A stretch of DNA of 64,000 nucleotides, from the NCBI RefSeq assembly GCF_001528665.1, contig NZ_BBYJ01000016.1:62001-126000 (forward strand), read 5' to 3'. The stretch is from Microtetraspora malaysiensis. GTDB taxonomy: Bacteria > Actinomycetota > Actinomycetes > Streptosporangiales > Streptosporangiaceae. Made by a program: the position numbers and the translations under genes. Positions 33,825 through 41,326 of the stretch are shown one piece after another. Position 1 is the stretch's first letter; each line of letters opens with the position of its first letter. The notes under the pieces were generated by a model. It was given only the letters and a program-made list of their open reading frames with translations, had not been told where the DNA came from and did no database searches.

Positions 33825-35005
33825 CGGCGGACGCGACCTGGAACGAGGCGGCGGTGCGGGAGCGCGCCCGCGCCTTCCTCGCCGCCAACGACCCCGCGGC
33901 GATGGACCGGCTGGACTTCCTGCGCGCCCGGTTCGACGCCGGCCTCGCCTGGGTCCACTTCCCCGAGGGGCTCGGCGGCCTCGGCGCGCCGCGCGAGCTG
34001 CAGGCCGTGGTGGAGAGTGAGCTGCGGGGGACACCGGACAACCGGCCCGGCCGGATCGGCATCGGCCTCGGCATGGCGGCGCCGACGATCCTCGCCTTCG
34101 GCACCGACGAGCAGAAGAGGCGCTTCCTGCGCCCGCTCTGGACGGGGGAGGAGGTCTGGTGCCAGCTCTTCAGTGAGCCCGGTGCCGGGTCCGACCTCGC
34201 CTCGCTCGCCACGCGCGCGGTCAGGGACGGCGACGAATGGGTTGTGGACGGGCAGAAGGTGTGGACCTCCGTGGCCCACACCGCCCGCTGGGCGATCATG
34301 GTCGCCCGCACCGACCCGGACGTGCCCAAGCACCGAGGGCTCACCTACTTCGTCTGCGACATGCGGGCGCCGGGCGTCGAGGTGCGGCCGCTCCGGCAGA
34401 TCACCGGCGAGGCAGAGTTCAACGAGGTCTTCCTCACCGGCGTCCGGCTCCCGGACTCGCTCCGGCTCGGCGCGATCGGGGACGGCTGGCGGGTCGCGCA
34501 GGCGACGCTGATGAACGAGCGGGTCGCGATCGGCGCGGCCTCCGGCCGGCGCACCATGATCGACGTGGTCTGCGAGACGTGGCGCTCGCGCCCCGAGCTG
34601 CGCACCCACGACCTGCACCAGCGGCTGCTCCGGCTCTGGGTGGAGGCCGAGGTCCTGCGCCTCACCGGGGCGCGGCTGCGCGAGCAGCTCGCCGCCGGAC
34701 GCCCCGGGCCCGAGGGGTCGGGCATGAAGCTGTCGTTCGCCCGGCTGCACCAGGAGCTGTCCGGGCTGGAGGTCGAGCTGTTGGGCGAGGAGGGCCTCGC
34801 CTACGACGACTGGACCTTCCGCCGCCCCGAGACGGTCGACTTCGTCGGGCGCGAGGCGGGCTACCGCTACCTGCGGGCGAAGGGCAACTCCATCGAGGGA
34901 GGCACCTCCGAGATCCTCCGCAACGTCATCGCCGAGCGGGTGCTCGGCCTTCCCTCCGAGCCGCGCGCCGACAAGGACATCCCCTGGAAGGAAGTGCCGC
35001 GTTGA
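33821..35005 (+). CDS. Acyl-CoA dehydrogenase, large-type subunit of a pair
   Basis: 394-residue acyl-CoA dehydrogenase of the actinobacterial FadE group. Diagnostic parts are CQLFSEPGAGSDLASLATRA near residue 112, VVDGQKVWTSVAHTARWAIM near 142 and the C-terminal GNSIEGGTSEILRNVIAERVLGLP near 355, the RNxIAER motif being standard. It catalyses alpha,beta-dehydrogenation of an acyl-CoA. Four-base overlaps on both sides (ATGA with the previous gene, TTGA with the next) mean tight coupling, and two unequal tandem dehydrogenases of this kind often form one heterotetramer in mycobacteria (ChsE-like). Substrate unknown, probably the product of the upstream pair. Confidence 0.88.
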   Translation: MTADATWNEAAVRERARAFLAANDPAAMDRLDFLRARFDAGLAWVHFPEGLGGLGAPRELQAVVESELRGTPDNRPGRIGIGLGMAAPTILAFGTDEQKRRFLRPLWTGEEVWCQLFSEPGAGSDLASLATRAVRDGDEWVVDGQKVWTSVAHTARWAIMVARTDPDVPKHRGLTYFVCDMRAPGVEVRPLRQITGEAEFNEVFLTGVRLPDSLRLGAIGDGWRVAQATLMNERVAIGAASGRRTMIDVVCETWRSRPELRTHDLHQRLLRLWVEAEVLRLTGARLREQLAAGRPGPEGSGMKLSFARLHQELSGLEVELLGEEGLAYDDWTFRRPETVDFVGREAGYRYLRAKGNSIEGGTSEILRNVIAERVLGLPSEPRADKDIPWKEVPR

Positions 35006-36183
35006 CCACGCTGCTCTACACCGAGGTCGAGGAGGAGCTACGGGCGGCGGTCCGGGACCTGCTCGCCGACGCCTGCCCCCACTCGGCCGTCCTCGCCCGG
35101 ATCGAGTCGGCCGCGCCGTACGACGGGGACCTGTGGAAGGCGCTCGCCCGCGACATCGGCGCGGCGGGGCTGCTCGTCCCCGAGGAGCTGGGCGGCGCGG
35201 GCGCGTCGGCCCGCGAGGCGGCGGTGGTCCTTGAGGAGCTTGGCCGGGCCGTCGCGCCGGTCCCGTTCCTCACCAGCGCCGTGGTCGCCACCCGCGCCCT
35301 GCTCGCCGCGCGTACGGCGGGGCCGGGCGAGGTGGTTGACGACCTGCTGCGGCGGCTCGCCTCCGGGGAGGCCACCGCGGCCCTCGCCGTGTCCCTCGCG
35401 GCCTCGCCGTACCGGCGGGTGGGCGCCGAGGTGACGTACGAGCCGGCGGACGGCGACGCGGCGGTGGTGAGCGGCCGGGTGGCGGGCGTCGCGGGCGCCG
35501 AGATCGCCGACGTGCTGCTGGTCCCGGCCCGCCTCCCGGAGCGGGATGAGAGCGCCCTGATCGCCGTCGAGACCGGTGAGCGGGGCGTCGAGATCACCCC
35601 GGTGACGTCGCTGGACCTGACCCGGCCGGTGGCCATGGTGTCGCTCGGGTCCGCCCGGGGCCGGATCGTCGCCCGGGGTGTGGGGGCGGACGCGGGCGGT
35701 TCGATCGTCGGGGAGGCTCTCAGGTTCGGCGCGGGGCTGCTCGCCTCGGAGCAGCTCGGCCTCGCCGAGTGGTGCCTGGCCGCCACCGTGGCGTACGTCA
35801 AGGAGCGCCGCCAGTTCGCCCGCCCCGTCGGGTCGTTCCAGGCGGTCAAGCACCGGCTGGCGGACCTGTGGCTGGAGATCGGCGGCGCGCGGGCCGCCGC
35901 GCGCAACGCGGCCGGCGCCCTCGCGGACGGCGATCCCGGGACGGCGGTGCCAGGGCCGGTGGCTGTGGCTGTGGCTGTGGCTGTGGCGCAGGCCCACTGC
36001 GCGGACGTGGCGGTCCACGCGGCCGAGGAGTGCGTCCAGCTCCACGGTGGCATCGGGATGACCTGGGAGCATCCCGCGCACCTGTACCTCAAGCGGGCGA
36101 AGGCCGATCAGATCGCCTTCGGCGCCCCCGGCGAGCACCGCGCCGCGCTCGCCGGCCTCGTGGACGTCCCCGCTCCCGTCTGA
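35002..36183 (+). CDS. Acyl-CoA dehydrogenase, small-type subunit of a pair
   Basis: 393-residue acyl-CoA dehydrogenase family protein starting at TTG 35002, which overlaps the previous stop (TTGA) and has GGAAGGAAG 8 bases upstream. The N-terminal helical part is VEEELRAAVRDLLADACP, the middle beta domain is divergent (the usual TEPxAGSD segment is absent), and the C-terminus retains KERRQFARPVGSFQAVKHRLAD near 270 and CVQLHGGIGMTWEHPAHLYLKRA near 345. Loss of flavin-loop motifs suggests the non-catalytic or half-site member of a heteromeric dehydrogenase. A hexanucleotide repeat inside the gene encodes alternating Val-Ala near residue 322. Confidence 0.84.
   Translation: MTTLLYTEVEEELRAAVRDLLADACPHSAVLARIESAAPYDGDLWKALARDIGAAGLLVPEELGGAGASAREAAVVLEELGRAVAPVPFLTSAVVATRALLAARTAGPGEVVDDLLRRLASGEATAALAVSLAASPYRRVGAEVTYEPADGDAAVVSGRVAGVAGAEIADVLLVPARLPERDESALIAVETGERGVEITPVTSLDLTRPVAMVSLGSARGRIVARGVGADAGGSIVGEALRFGAGLLASEQLGLAEWCLAATVAYVKERRQFARPVGSFQAVKHRLADLWLEIGGARAAARNAAGALADGDPGTAVPGPVAVAVAVAVAQAHCADVAVHAAEECVQLHGGIGMTWEHPAHLYLKRAKADQIAFGAPGEHRAALAGLVDVPAPV
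35959..35987 (+). repeat. In-frame GTGGCT hexanucleotide repeat
   Basis: Four perfect GTGGCT units (35959-35982) plus a degenerate fifth, encoding VAVAVAVA inside the third acyl-CoA dehydrogenase. Unit length is a multiple of three, so slippage would not break the frame. Confidence 0.85.
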
Positions 36184-36189
36184 GGCGGG

Positions 36190-36789
36190 TCAGGACGCCG
36201 GGCGCAGCGAGGCGAGGAGGAGGTCGGCGAAGTGGCGGCCGACCTCCGCGCCGCTGAGCGCCCCGTCCGGGTGGTACCAGGTGCCGAGGTGGTGGACCGA
36301 GCCGAAGAAGAAGTCGACCACCATCTCGGCCGGGGTGTCGTCGCGGAAGACCCCGGACCGCTGGCCCTCGACGACCAGGTCGCGGAAGCGCTCGTGGTAG
36401 CGGCGGCGTTCGGCCCGTACCGTCCGGCGGATGTCCGGGGCGAGCTGGTGCATCGACCGGAAGAAGATCTTGGAGTCGTCGAGGTTCTCGATCGTGGTGG
36501 TGACCACGTCCATGGCGGCGGCGTGCAGGCGCTCGGCGACGGGGCGGTCCCCTTCGGCGAACTCGGTCAGGCGCTCCATCTGCATCCGCAGGACCCGGCC
36601 GTAGATCTCCTGGAGGAGGTCGTCCTTCGAGGCGAAGTAGTGGTACATGGCGCCCTTGGTGACCCCGGCCGCCGTGACGATCTCCTGGACCGAGGTGCTC
36701 TCGAAGCCTCTCTCGGCGAACAGGCGCGTGGCCTCCGCGAGCAGGCGATGCCGTACGGATTCCTCGGAGGCGACTCCGCTGCGCGCCAT
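36190..36789 (-). CDS. TetR-family regulator of the acyl-CoA dehydrogenase operon
   Basis: 199-residue TetR protein. The DNA-binding domain is ATRLFAERGFESTSVQEIV at about residues 19-37 then AGVTKGAMYHYFASKDDLL, the standard recognition helix ending in YHYF. The rest is a C-terminal ligand domain of the TetR_C_33/KstR2-like size, expected to bind an acyl-CoA. ATG 36789 follows GGAGGG by six bases; a longer upstream frame lacks a ribosome site. It is convergent with the operon (6 bases apart). An operator nearly identical to the one at the operon promoter lies 88 bases upstream of its start, so it is very likely both autoregulatory and the operon repressor. Confidence 0.9.
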   Translation of the reverse strand: MARSGVASEESVRHRLLAEATRLFAERGFESTSVQEIVTAAGVTKGAMYHYFASKDDLLQEIYGRVLRMQMERLTEFAEGDRPVAERLHAAAMDVVTTTIENLDDSKIFFRSMHQLAPDIRRTVRAERRRYHERFRDLVVEGQRSGVFRDDTPAEMVVDFFFGSVHHLGTWYHPDGALSGAEVGRHFADLLLASLRPAS

Positions 36790-36874
36790 GACGACCCTCC
36801 CCTGATGCGACCGTGCTGGTGGGTGTCCACGAGCCTTGGCCGGGTCGGTCAACGTTTGCAGACAGCGCACCAGC

Positions 36875-36891
36875 ATACCGACTGGTCGGTT
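36875..36891. promoter_or_regulatory. TetR operator at the tetR promoter
   Basis: ATACCGACTGGTCGGTT; its core ACCGAC-TG-GTCGGT (36877-36890) is a perfect 6-2-6 inverted repeat. It matches 31601-31617 at 15 of 17 positions. It lies between the TetR gene and the plus-strand NERD gene. Confidence 0.85.
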
Positions 36892-37028
36892 CCGGCGCGT
36901 GTTGCCCGGATATAGGTCTTTGTTGCGGAGATGCGACTTTTCCTGGCCTGGAGCCCCGTTTTCGAGACCTGGGGCCCCTGCTCGGTCTAGCGTGGGACGA
37001 GCAGTCCTGGCCTTTCGGGGAGCATCCG

Positions 37029-37811
37029 GTGCAAAGCGGGTCCATCTATGTGCCGCGCGACGAGAAGTTTACCGGCGCGTCGCCGCAGAACCTCTACGTC
37101 ACCTTCTGGTACGCGGGCCGCAAGAGCCGCCTGTGGACCCGCGGAGTCATCGGTGTGGCGGGCTTCGCCGGCGGCAGTCTGCTCGCGGCCCGGTTCGGGT
37201 GGTCCGACACCCTGCTGCCCGGGGTCGTGGTCGGCGCCCTGGCCGCGCTCGCCGACTTCCTGGTCGCCTGGCGGTCCTTCGCCCGTACGGCAGTGTGGCG
37301 GGGCAGCCGGCGCGGCGAGGTCCGTACCGGCCGCCTGCTGCGCCGCGCCCTGACCCGGCACGGCTACCGCGTCATGGACGGCCGGGCCGTACCGGGAGAG
37401 GCGTCGATCGACCATCTCGTCATCGGGCCCGGCGGCGTCTGGATCGTGGACAACGAGGCGTGGTCGCCCGACACCTACATCGCCCGGTACGGCGAACGCC
37501 TGTTCTTCGACGAGAAGTTCGGCACCTCGGTCGCCAAGGGCCTGATCGACGCCGCGTCGACGCTGGCCGCGCTCCTCACCCGCGAGACCGGCATCGACGT
37601 CGCCATCGTGCCCGTGCTCGCCGCCCACAGCGGCAAGATCGAGGGCAGGGGAGGGACGGTCACCGCCGAGGGGCTGACCGTCGCCTACCCGCACAGGGTG
37701 GCCCGCTGGATCCGTTCCCAGCCCAACGGCTCCCTGACGGAGGAGCAGGTCGAGGTGCTCGCCCGCACCGCCGCCCGCATCCTGCGCGGTACCGCCCTGC
37801 GCCGCCGCTAG
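37029..37811 (+). CDS. NERD domain-containing membrane protein
   Basis: 260-residue protein. Two membrane helices lie in residues 36-75 (GVAGFAGGSLLAARF and LPGVVVGALAALADFLVAW). Residues 95-200 form a NERD nuclease-related domain with RLLRRALTRHGYRVM, a catalytic-type Asp-His in ASIDHLVIGPGGVWIVDNEAW, where the usual Asp-hydrophobic-hydrophobic-V core and the Glu are kept. NERD domains resemble restriction-type endonucleases; many act on DNA or regulate processes at the membrane and the activity here is unknown. GTG 37029 is chosen since GGGGAGC lies about 6 bases upstream; the longer frame from 36813 would run through the TetR operator. Confidence 0.75.
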   Translation: MQSGSIYVPRDEKFTGASPQNLYVTFWYAGRKSRLWTRGVIGVAGFAGGSLLAARFGWSDTLLPGVVVGALAALADFLVAWRSFARTAVWRGSRRGEVRTGRLLRRALTRHGYRVMDGRAVPGEASIDHLVIGPGGVWIVDNEAWSPDTYIARYGERLFFDEKFGTSVAKGLIDAASTLAALLTRETGIDVAIVPVLAAHSGKIEGRGGTVTAEGLTVAYPHRVARWIRSQPNGSLTEEQVEVLARTAARILRGTALRRR

Positions 37812-38063
37812 GTCGTGTCCGGCGTTCACTAGGCAAGTGGGTTGTCGGGATGACACTTGTCGGGGCTTGGGTCAGTCGCTCGGGCTCGACGAGCCACGGT
37901 GGGGAGGTTGGGTTCCACCCCAGGGTGAGCCTGAAACCCGCTACCAGATGACCTTGAAGCCCTGACGAGGAGGCCGCGCGACCTGGCCCGCCCCCACGTC
38001 CGGCTGTCATCGGTGTGATGCGAGAACTCGGCCTTCAGGTGATACGAACCGGATCACGAGACT

Positions 38064-39005
38064 CTAGCCCTGCCGGTCCAGCCATTCTGAAATCACGCGG
38101 TTGGTTTCTTCGGGCATTTCCCCCTGGATCCGGTGACCGCAGTCCAGGCCGACCACTTCCACGTTGGGCACGAACTCTGTCAGGGTCTCGGACCTCGGGA
38201 CCGCAAGGTCCCGGTCGCCGTAGATCATGAGGGCGGGCTGCTTGATGATCGGGTCCGCGTCCGCCAGCTGGTGCCAGTTGCGGTCGAGGTTCCTGTACCA
38301 GTTGATGCCGCCGGTGAATCCCGACGTCTCGAACGCGGAGATGATGACGGCGAGGTCGCTCTCGGTCATGGCGGGGTCACCGAGCGGTGTTTCCGCCTTG
38401 GCGAGATTGATGAATGCCATGCCCGGCTCAGGGGGTGCGGGGGGCACGTTCTTCCGGTAGAGGTTGCGGATGAACTGGGAGGTATTGGCATCGAACACGG
38501 CGTCCGCGACGCCCGGCTGCCGGTTGAAGTGGACGAAATAGAAGTCACCGCCGAGGAAGGTTTCCATGACCTCGATCCACGGCGTTTCTCCGCGTTCCAT
38601 GTAAGGCAGGCTCAGGTTGATCAGCTTGTTCACCCGGTCGGGGTGCAACAGGGCCAGGCTCCAGACGACGAACGCACCCCAGTCGTGGCCGACGAAGGTG
38701 GCGTCCTCGTAGCCATAGTGGTCCAGGAGCGCGACGAGGTCACCCGTCAGGTGTTCGATGTCGTAGTCCGTCACCTCGGTCGGGCGGGATGAGTTGCCAT
38801 ATCCCCGCTGGTTCGGTGCGATGACGTGGTAGCCGGCTGCGGCGAGGACGGGCATCTGGTGACGCCAGGTGATGGCGTGCTCCGGCCAGCCGTGGCAGAG
38901 CACGATGGGCTTGCCCTTGTTTTCTCGGCCTGCTTCGAAGACTTCGAGCTCCACACCGTCGACCTGGATGAGGGTGGGCTCGGGAAATTCTGCTTGATTG
39001 ATCAC
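38064..39005 (-). CDS. Alpha/beta hydrolase (epoxide hydrolase/haloalkane dehalogenase-like)
   Basis: 313-residue alpha/beta hydrolase. The oxyanion motif is VLCHGWPEHAITWRHQ near residue 36, the nucleophile elbow is GHDWGAFV near 106 with Asp as nucleophile and the adjacent Trp, the acid lies in YGDRDLAVPRSE near 255 and the His in GLDCGHRIQGEMPEE near 287. The HGWPE and GHDWG motifs are those of soluble epoxide hydrolases. It would open an epoxide or cleave a C-halogen/ester bond in the cytoplasm. GTG 39005 is preferred: AGAGAGGAAAA precedes it. Divergent from the WYL regulator with a strong 10-bp inverted repeat between them. Confidence 0.86.
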   Translation of the reverse strand: MINQAEFPEPTLIQVDGVELEVFEAGRENKGKPIVLCHGWPEHAITWRHQMPVLAAAGYHVIAPNQRGYGNSSRPTEVTDYDIEHLTGDLVALLDHYGYEDATFVGHDWGAFVVWSLALLHPDRVNKLINLSLPYMERGETPWIEVMETFLGGDFYFVHFNRQPGVADAVFDANTSQFIRNLYRKNVPPAPPEPGMAFINLAKAETPLGDPAMTESDLAVIISAFETSGFTGGINWYRNLDRNWHQLADADPIIKQPALMIYGDRDLAVPRSETLTEFVPNVEVVGLDCGHRIQGEMPEETNRVISEWLDRQG

Positions 39006-39077
39006 TGCTTTTCCTCTCTGGGGGCGTTCGCTGGCGGTCGACCTCCTCGATGAGGTCATGTCGCCAGCTTGCTACCT

Positions 39078-39102
39078 AAACCGGTCACCTCATGACCGGT
39101 TT
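39078..39102. promoter_or_regulatory. Operator between hydrolase and WYL regulator
   Basis: Perfect 10-bp inverted repeat AAACCGGTCA / TGACCGGTTT (39078-39087, 39093-39102) separated by five bases. It lies 73 bases from the hydrolase start and 20 bases before the regulator start: the likely binding site of the regulator for both genes. Confidence 0.8.
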
Positions 39103-39121
39103 TTATGAGAGTTTTGTCTGT

Positions 39122-40102
39122 ATGCGATCCGATCGGCTGGTGTCCATACTCCTCTTGCTCCAACGGCGCGAGCAGGTGACAGCCGCAGAGGTCTCCCGAG
39201 AGCTGGACGTCTCCGAGCGCACCGCCCGCCGTGACCTCGACGCCCTGGCCATGGCCGGGGTGCCCGTGTACTCCGTGCAGGGCCGAGGTGGCGGCTGGCG
39301 CCTGGTGGGCGGTGCTCGTACCGACCTGTCCGGGTTGACCGCCAGTGAGGCACGCGCCCTGTTCCTGGCTGTCGGTCCGGCCTCGGATGCGACGCCGGCG
39401 ATGAAAGCAGCTCTGCGCAAGCTCGTCCATGCTCTACCGAAGCCCTTCCAGGTGCAGGCCGAGGCAGCGGCGGCGTCGCTGGTCGTAGACCCGCAGCGAT
39501 GGGGGGCGAGCCGGATCGAGCACCGGCCGCCTCGCTTCCTCGACGAACTCCAGGCCGCGGTGATCAGCGGCGTCCAGGTGTCGCTCGGCTACGTCGACAG
39601 CAAAGGCGTCGAAACCCGGAGAACCGTCCACCCGCTGGGCATCGTCGCCAAAGGTCCTGTGTGGTACCTCGTCTCCAACACCGAGACCGGCCGACGGGTC
39701 TTCCGGATCGACCGCGTGTCGTCCGCCGACCCGACCGGCGACCCTGTGCACCGACCCGGGGACTTCGACCTTGCCGAGAGCTGGAATGAGATCGCCAAAG
39801 AGGTCGATCGCAAACGAACGCCGCTGGAGGTCCAGGCGGTATGCACACCCGACGGGATAGGCATACTCCGGATGGCGCTCGGCGACCGGCTCGACGTGGG
39901 AGGTTCCGCGACCGACGGCCGCATCGAGGTCGTGATCCGCGGCCCCAATGAGTACATGCTCGCCGGCGAGCTCTCCGGGCTGGTCGAATGGGTCGAGGTG
40001 ACCGGCCCTCCGGGGGTCCGAGACCGCCTGGCCTCGATCGGCAACGCCCTCGTCGAACGATACGGCCGGCCGCGCACCAGCGGAGACCTTCACCCGTCTT
40101 GA
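39122..40102 (+). CDS. WYL-domain transcriptional regulator (YafY type)
   Basis: 326-residue regulator. An N-terminal HTH_11 winged helix (VTAAEVSRELDVSERTARRD near 22-41, then the wing VQGRGGGWRLV) is followed by a WYL domain around residues 135-215 with VSLGYVDSKGVETRRTVHPLG begun near 148 and GPVWYLVSNTETGRRVFRIDR near 175, and a WCX C-terminal part. WYL domains sense ligands or nucleic acids. ATG 39122 with GAGAG ten bases upstream is chosen over ATG 39092, which lies inside the operator. It probably controls the divergent hydrolase. A decayed copy of a similar regulator is suspected at about 40284-40331. Confidence 0.87.
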   Translation: MRSDRLVSILLLLQRREQVTAAEVSRELDVSERTARRDLDALAMAGVPVYSVQGRGGGWRLVGGARTDLSGLTASEARALFLAVGPASDATPAMKAALRKLVHALPKPFQVQAEAAAASLVVDPQRWGASRIEHRPPRFLDELQAAVISGVQVSLGYVDSKGVETRRTVHPLGIVAKGPVWYLVSNTETGRRVFRIDRVSSADPTGDPVHRPGDFDLAESWNEIAKEVDRKRTPLEVQAVCTPDGIGILRMALGDRLDVGGSATDGRIEVVIRGPNEYMLAGELSGLVEWVEVTGPPGVRDRLASIGNALVERYGRPRTSGDLHPS

Positions 40103-40452
40103 AGCGGACGAGGCAGGGCTTCGAGAACAGTTCCGCTCAATAGGGTGGGTTTGTCCGTTCCGGCAGTCGCCTGGTCACGAGTCGGCGGGTCTGCCGGCCT
40201 GGCTCGCTGCGGGTGGACCGTCTCGTGCCGGGCCAGCATCGCCACGCACTCGGCGCACTTCCGGGGTCGAGGTCGCGACGGGCGGTGCAGGTTGTGGCGG
40301 CGGCTGGCGCCTCGTAGGCGGCGCTGTCGATCACGGGCCGTGGGCCATGGGCGGCTAAGGCCAGCCCGAGGGGTTCCCGGAGCGGCAGGTCCCGCGCTGG
40401 ACGGCCGAGTTGGAGGGCTACGCGATCGCGCTCGGCCTGTTGCAGCGGGCCC
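40103..40452. other. Gene-free stretch with decayed coding sequence
   Basis: No intact gene is seen in these 350 bases. On the plus strand a short segment near 40284 resembles the winged-helix wing of the preceding WYL regulator, and a later segment ending with the TGA at 40481-40483 reads like a protein C-terminus (PERQVPRWTAELEGYAIAL) of unknown family. Both appear to be debris. Confidence 0.45.
40284..40331 (+). pseudogene. Remnant of a WYL/HTH_11 regulator
   Basis: The plus-strand reading here includes GGGWRLVGGA, matching the GGGWRLVGGA in the wing of the intact regulator at 39122-40102. Flanking sequence in the same frame is not regulator-like, so only a scrap remains. The DNA match around the wing is close enough to suggest a decayed paralog or a duplicated fragment. 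Confidence 0.35.
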
Positions 40453-41016
40453 TCAGGTTCCAGGTCGCCGGAACGGCTTGAGCCGCGCCCCCTCCAGGCT
40501 GTCGGCGATCAGCTGGTCCAACCGCCGCTCCCGAGTCTCGTCCAGCTTGGCACTGATCACATGGTGGATGGCCGACTTGCGGTAGGACGGCGCCTGCCCG
40601 CTGAACCACTCCCACGCCCGCGGTTCCGCTTGGAAGCGAGCCAGCTGCGCCGCCTCGAACTCCAAGACCGACTTCTCCTCGCGATCCCGGTCACGGGCTT
40701 CGAACACCGCGGTACCGGCCGGCCGCATGAGCCCCTGCGCGGTCAGCTCCTCGATCTTGCGGAGGTTGACCAGGCTCCAGTTGCTGCGCGGCCTGCGCGG
40801 AGTGAACCGGATCGTCCAGGAGAAGTCGTCAATCGGGCTCTGCCAGCCGTCGATCCAGCCGTAGCACAGGGCCTGGTCGACCGCCTCCGACCAGCTCGGC
40901 GTGGGCTTACCCGCTCCCTTCCTCCACATGCCCACCCGACATTCGGAGGCAGTCGCGTGGTGCTCCTCCAGCCAGTCCCGGAACTCCCCAGGACTTGAGA
41001 AGAAGATTGGCTCCAT
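40453..41016 (-). CDS. YdeI/OmpD-associated family protein
   Basis: 187-residue protein of the YdeI/OmpD-associated (bacteriocin-protection) family. It carries the family motifs FFSSPGEFRDWLEEHHATA near residue 5, SWSEAVDQALCYGWIDGWQ near 42 and FTPRRPRSNWSLVNLRKIEEL near 72, where the WIDG and TPRRPxSxWS segments are diagnostic, and the C-terminal KSAIHHVISAKLDETRERRL is typical. The biochemical role is unknown. ATG 41016 follows GGGAGC by seven bases; an upstream ATG adds 12 residues. It is flanked on both sides by apparent gene debris. Confidence 0.85.
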   Translation of the reverse strand: MEPIFFSSPGEFRDWLEEHHATASECRVGMWRKGAGKPTPSWSEAVDQALCYGWIDGWQSPIDDFSWTIRFTPRRPRSNWSLVNLRKIEELTAQGLMRPAGTAVFEARDRDREEKSVLEFEAAQLARFQAEPRAWEWFSGQAPSYRKSAIHHVISAKLDETRERRLDQLIADSLEGARLKPFRRPGT

Positions 41017-41326
41017 GCGCGGTGCTCCCGTCGGTCGTCTCGTCGGTTCCATTGAACCTGTCGGGTACGACGATCCGAGAGTTTCACCGCGCCGCCCGGG
41101 TCCGGTCGACCCGACGGCGAGAGGATCACGGGGGTGCCGTGCCGTGCGCCGTTGCGGGCGGCTCTCGCGTGCAGGTTCCCGAACTTCAAGACAGCGGGAT
41201 CGTCGCTGGGTTCAGGTGGAACGGTGAAATCGTAGAAGTCGACACTCCAGTGCTCCAGGACGTCCATGGGCCTCTTTCCAAGGCGGTCTCAACCGACAAC
41301 GGAGAGGAGCCTAAAGAACCACGGGG
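41017..41326. other. Gene-free stretch with possible recombinase remnant
   Basis: These 310 bases carry no intact gene. On the minus strand from 41267 to about 41055 the frame reads like a protein N-terminus and then degenerates as it meets the YdeI-like gene. See the pseudogene entry. Confidence 0.45.
41055..41267 (-). pseudogene. Possible tyrosine recombinase N-terminal remnant
   Basis: The minus-strand frame beginning ATG 41267 gives about 70 residues of plausible protein (MDVLEHWSVDFYDFTVP, then GTPVILSPSGRPDP) before changing to low-complexity arginine/serine text. The RxGTPxxLxPxGxPDP pattern is common in the N-terminal part of actinobacterial phage-type integrases. No catalytic domain exists here. 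Resemblance is by eye only. Confidence 0.3.

Noticed and set aside
37812-38063. Short frame ending GEPETRYQMTLKP in the gap after the NERD gene
   Set aside because: About 42 codons resembling a protein C-terminus but no start, ribosome site or recognisable family; too little to call even a pseudogene.
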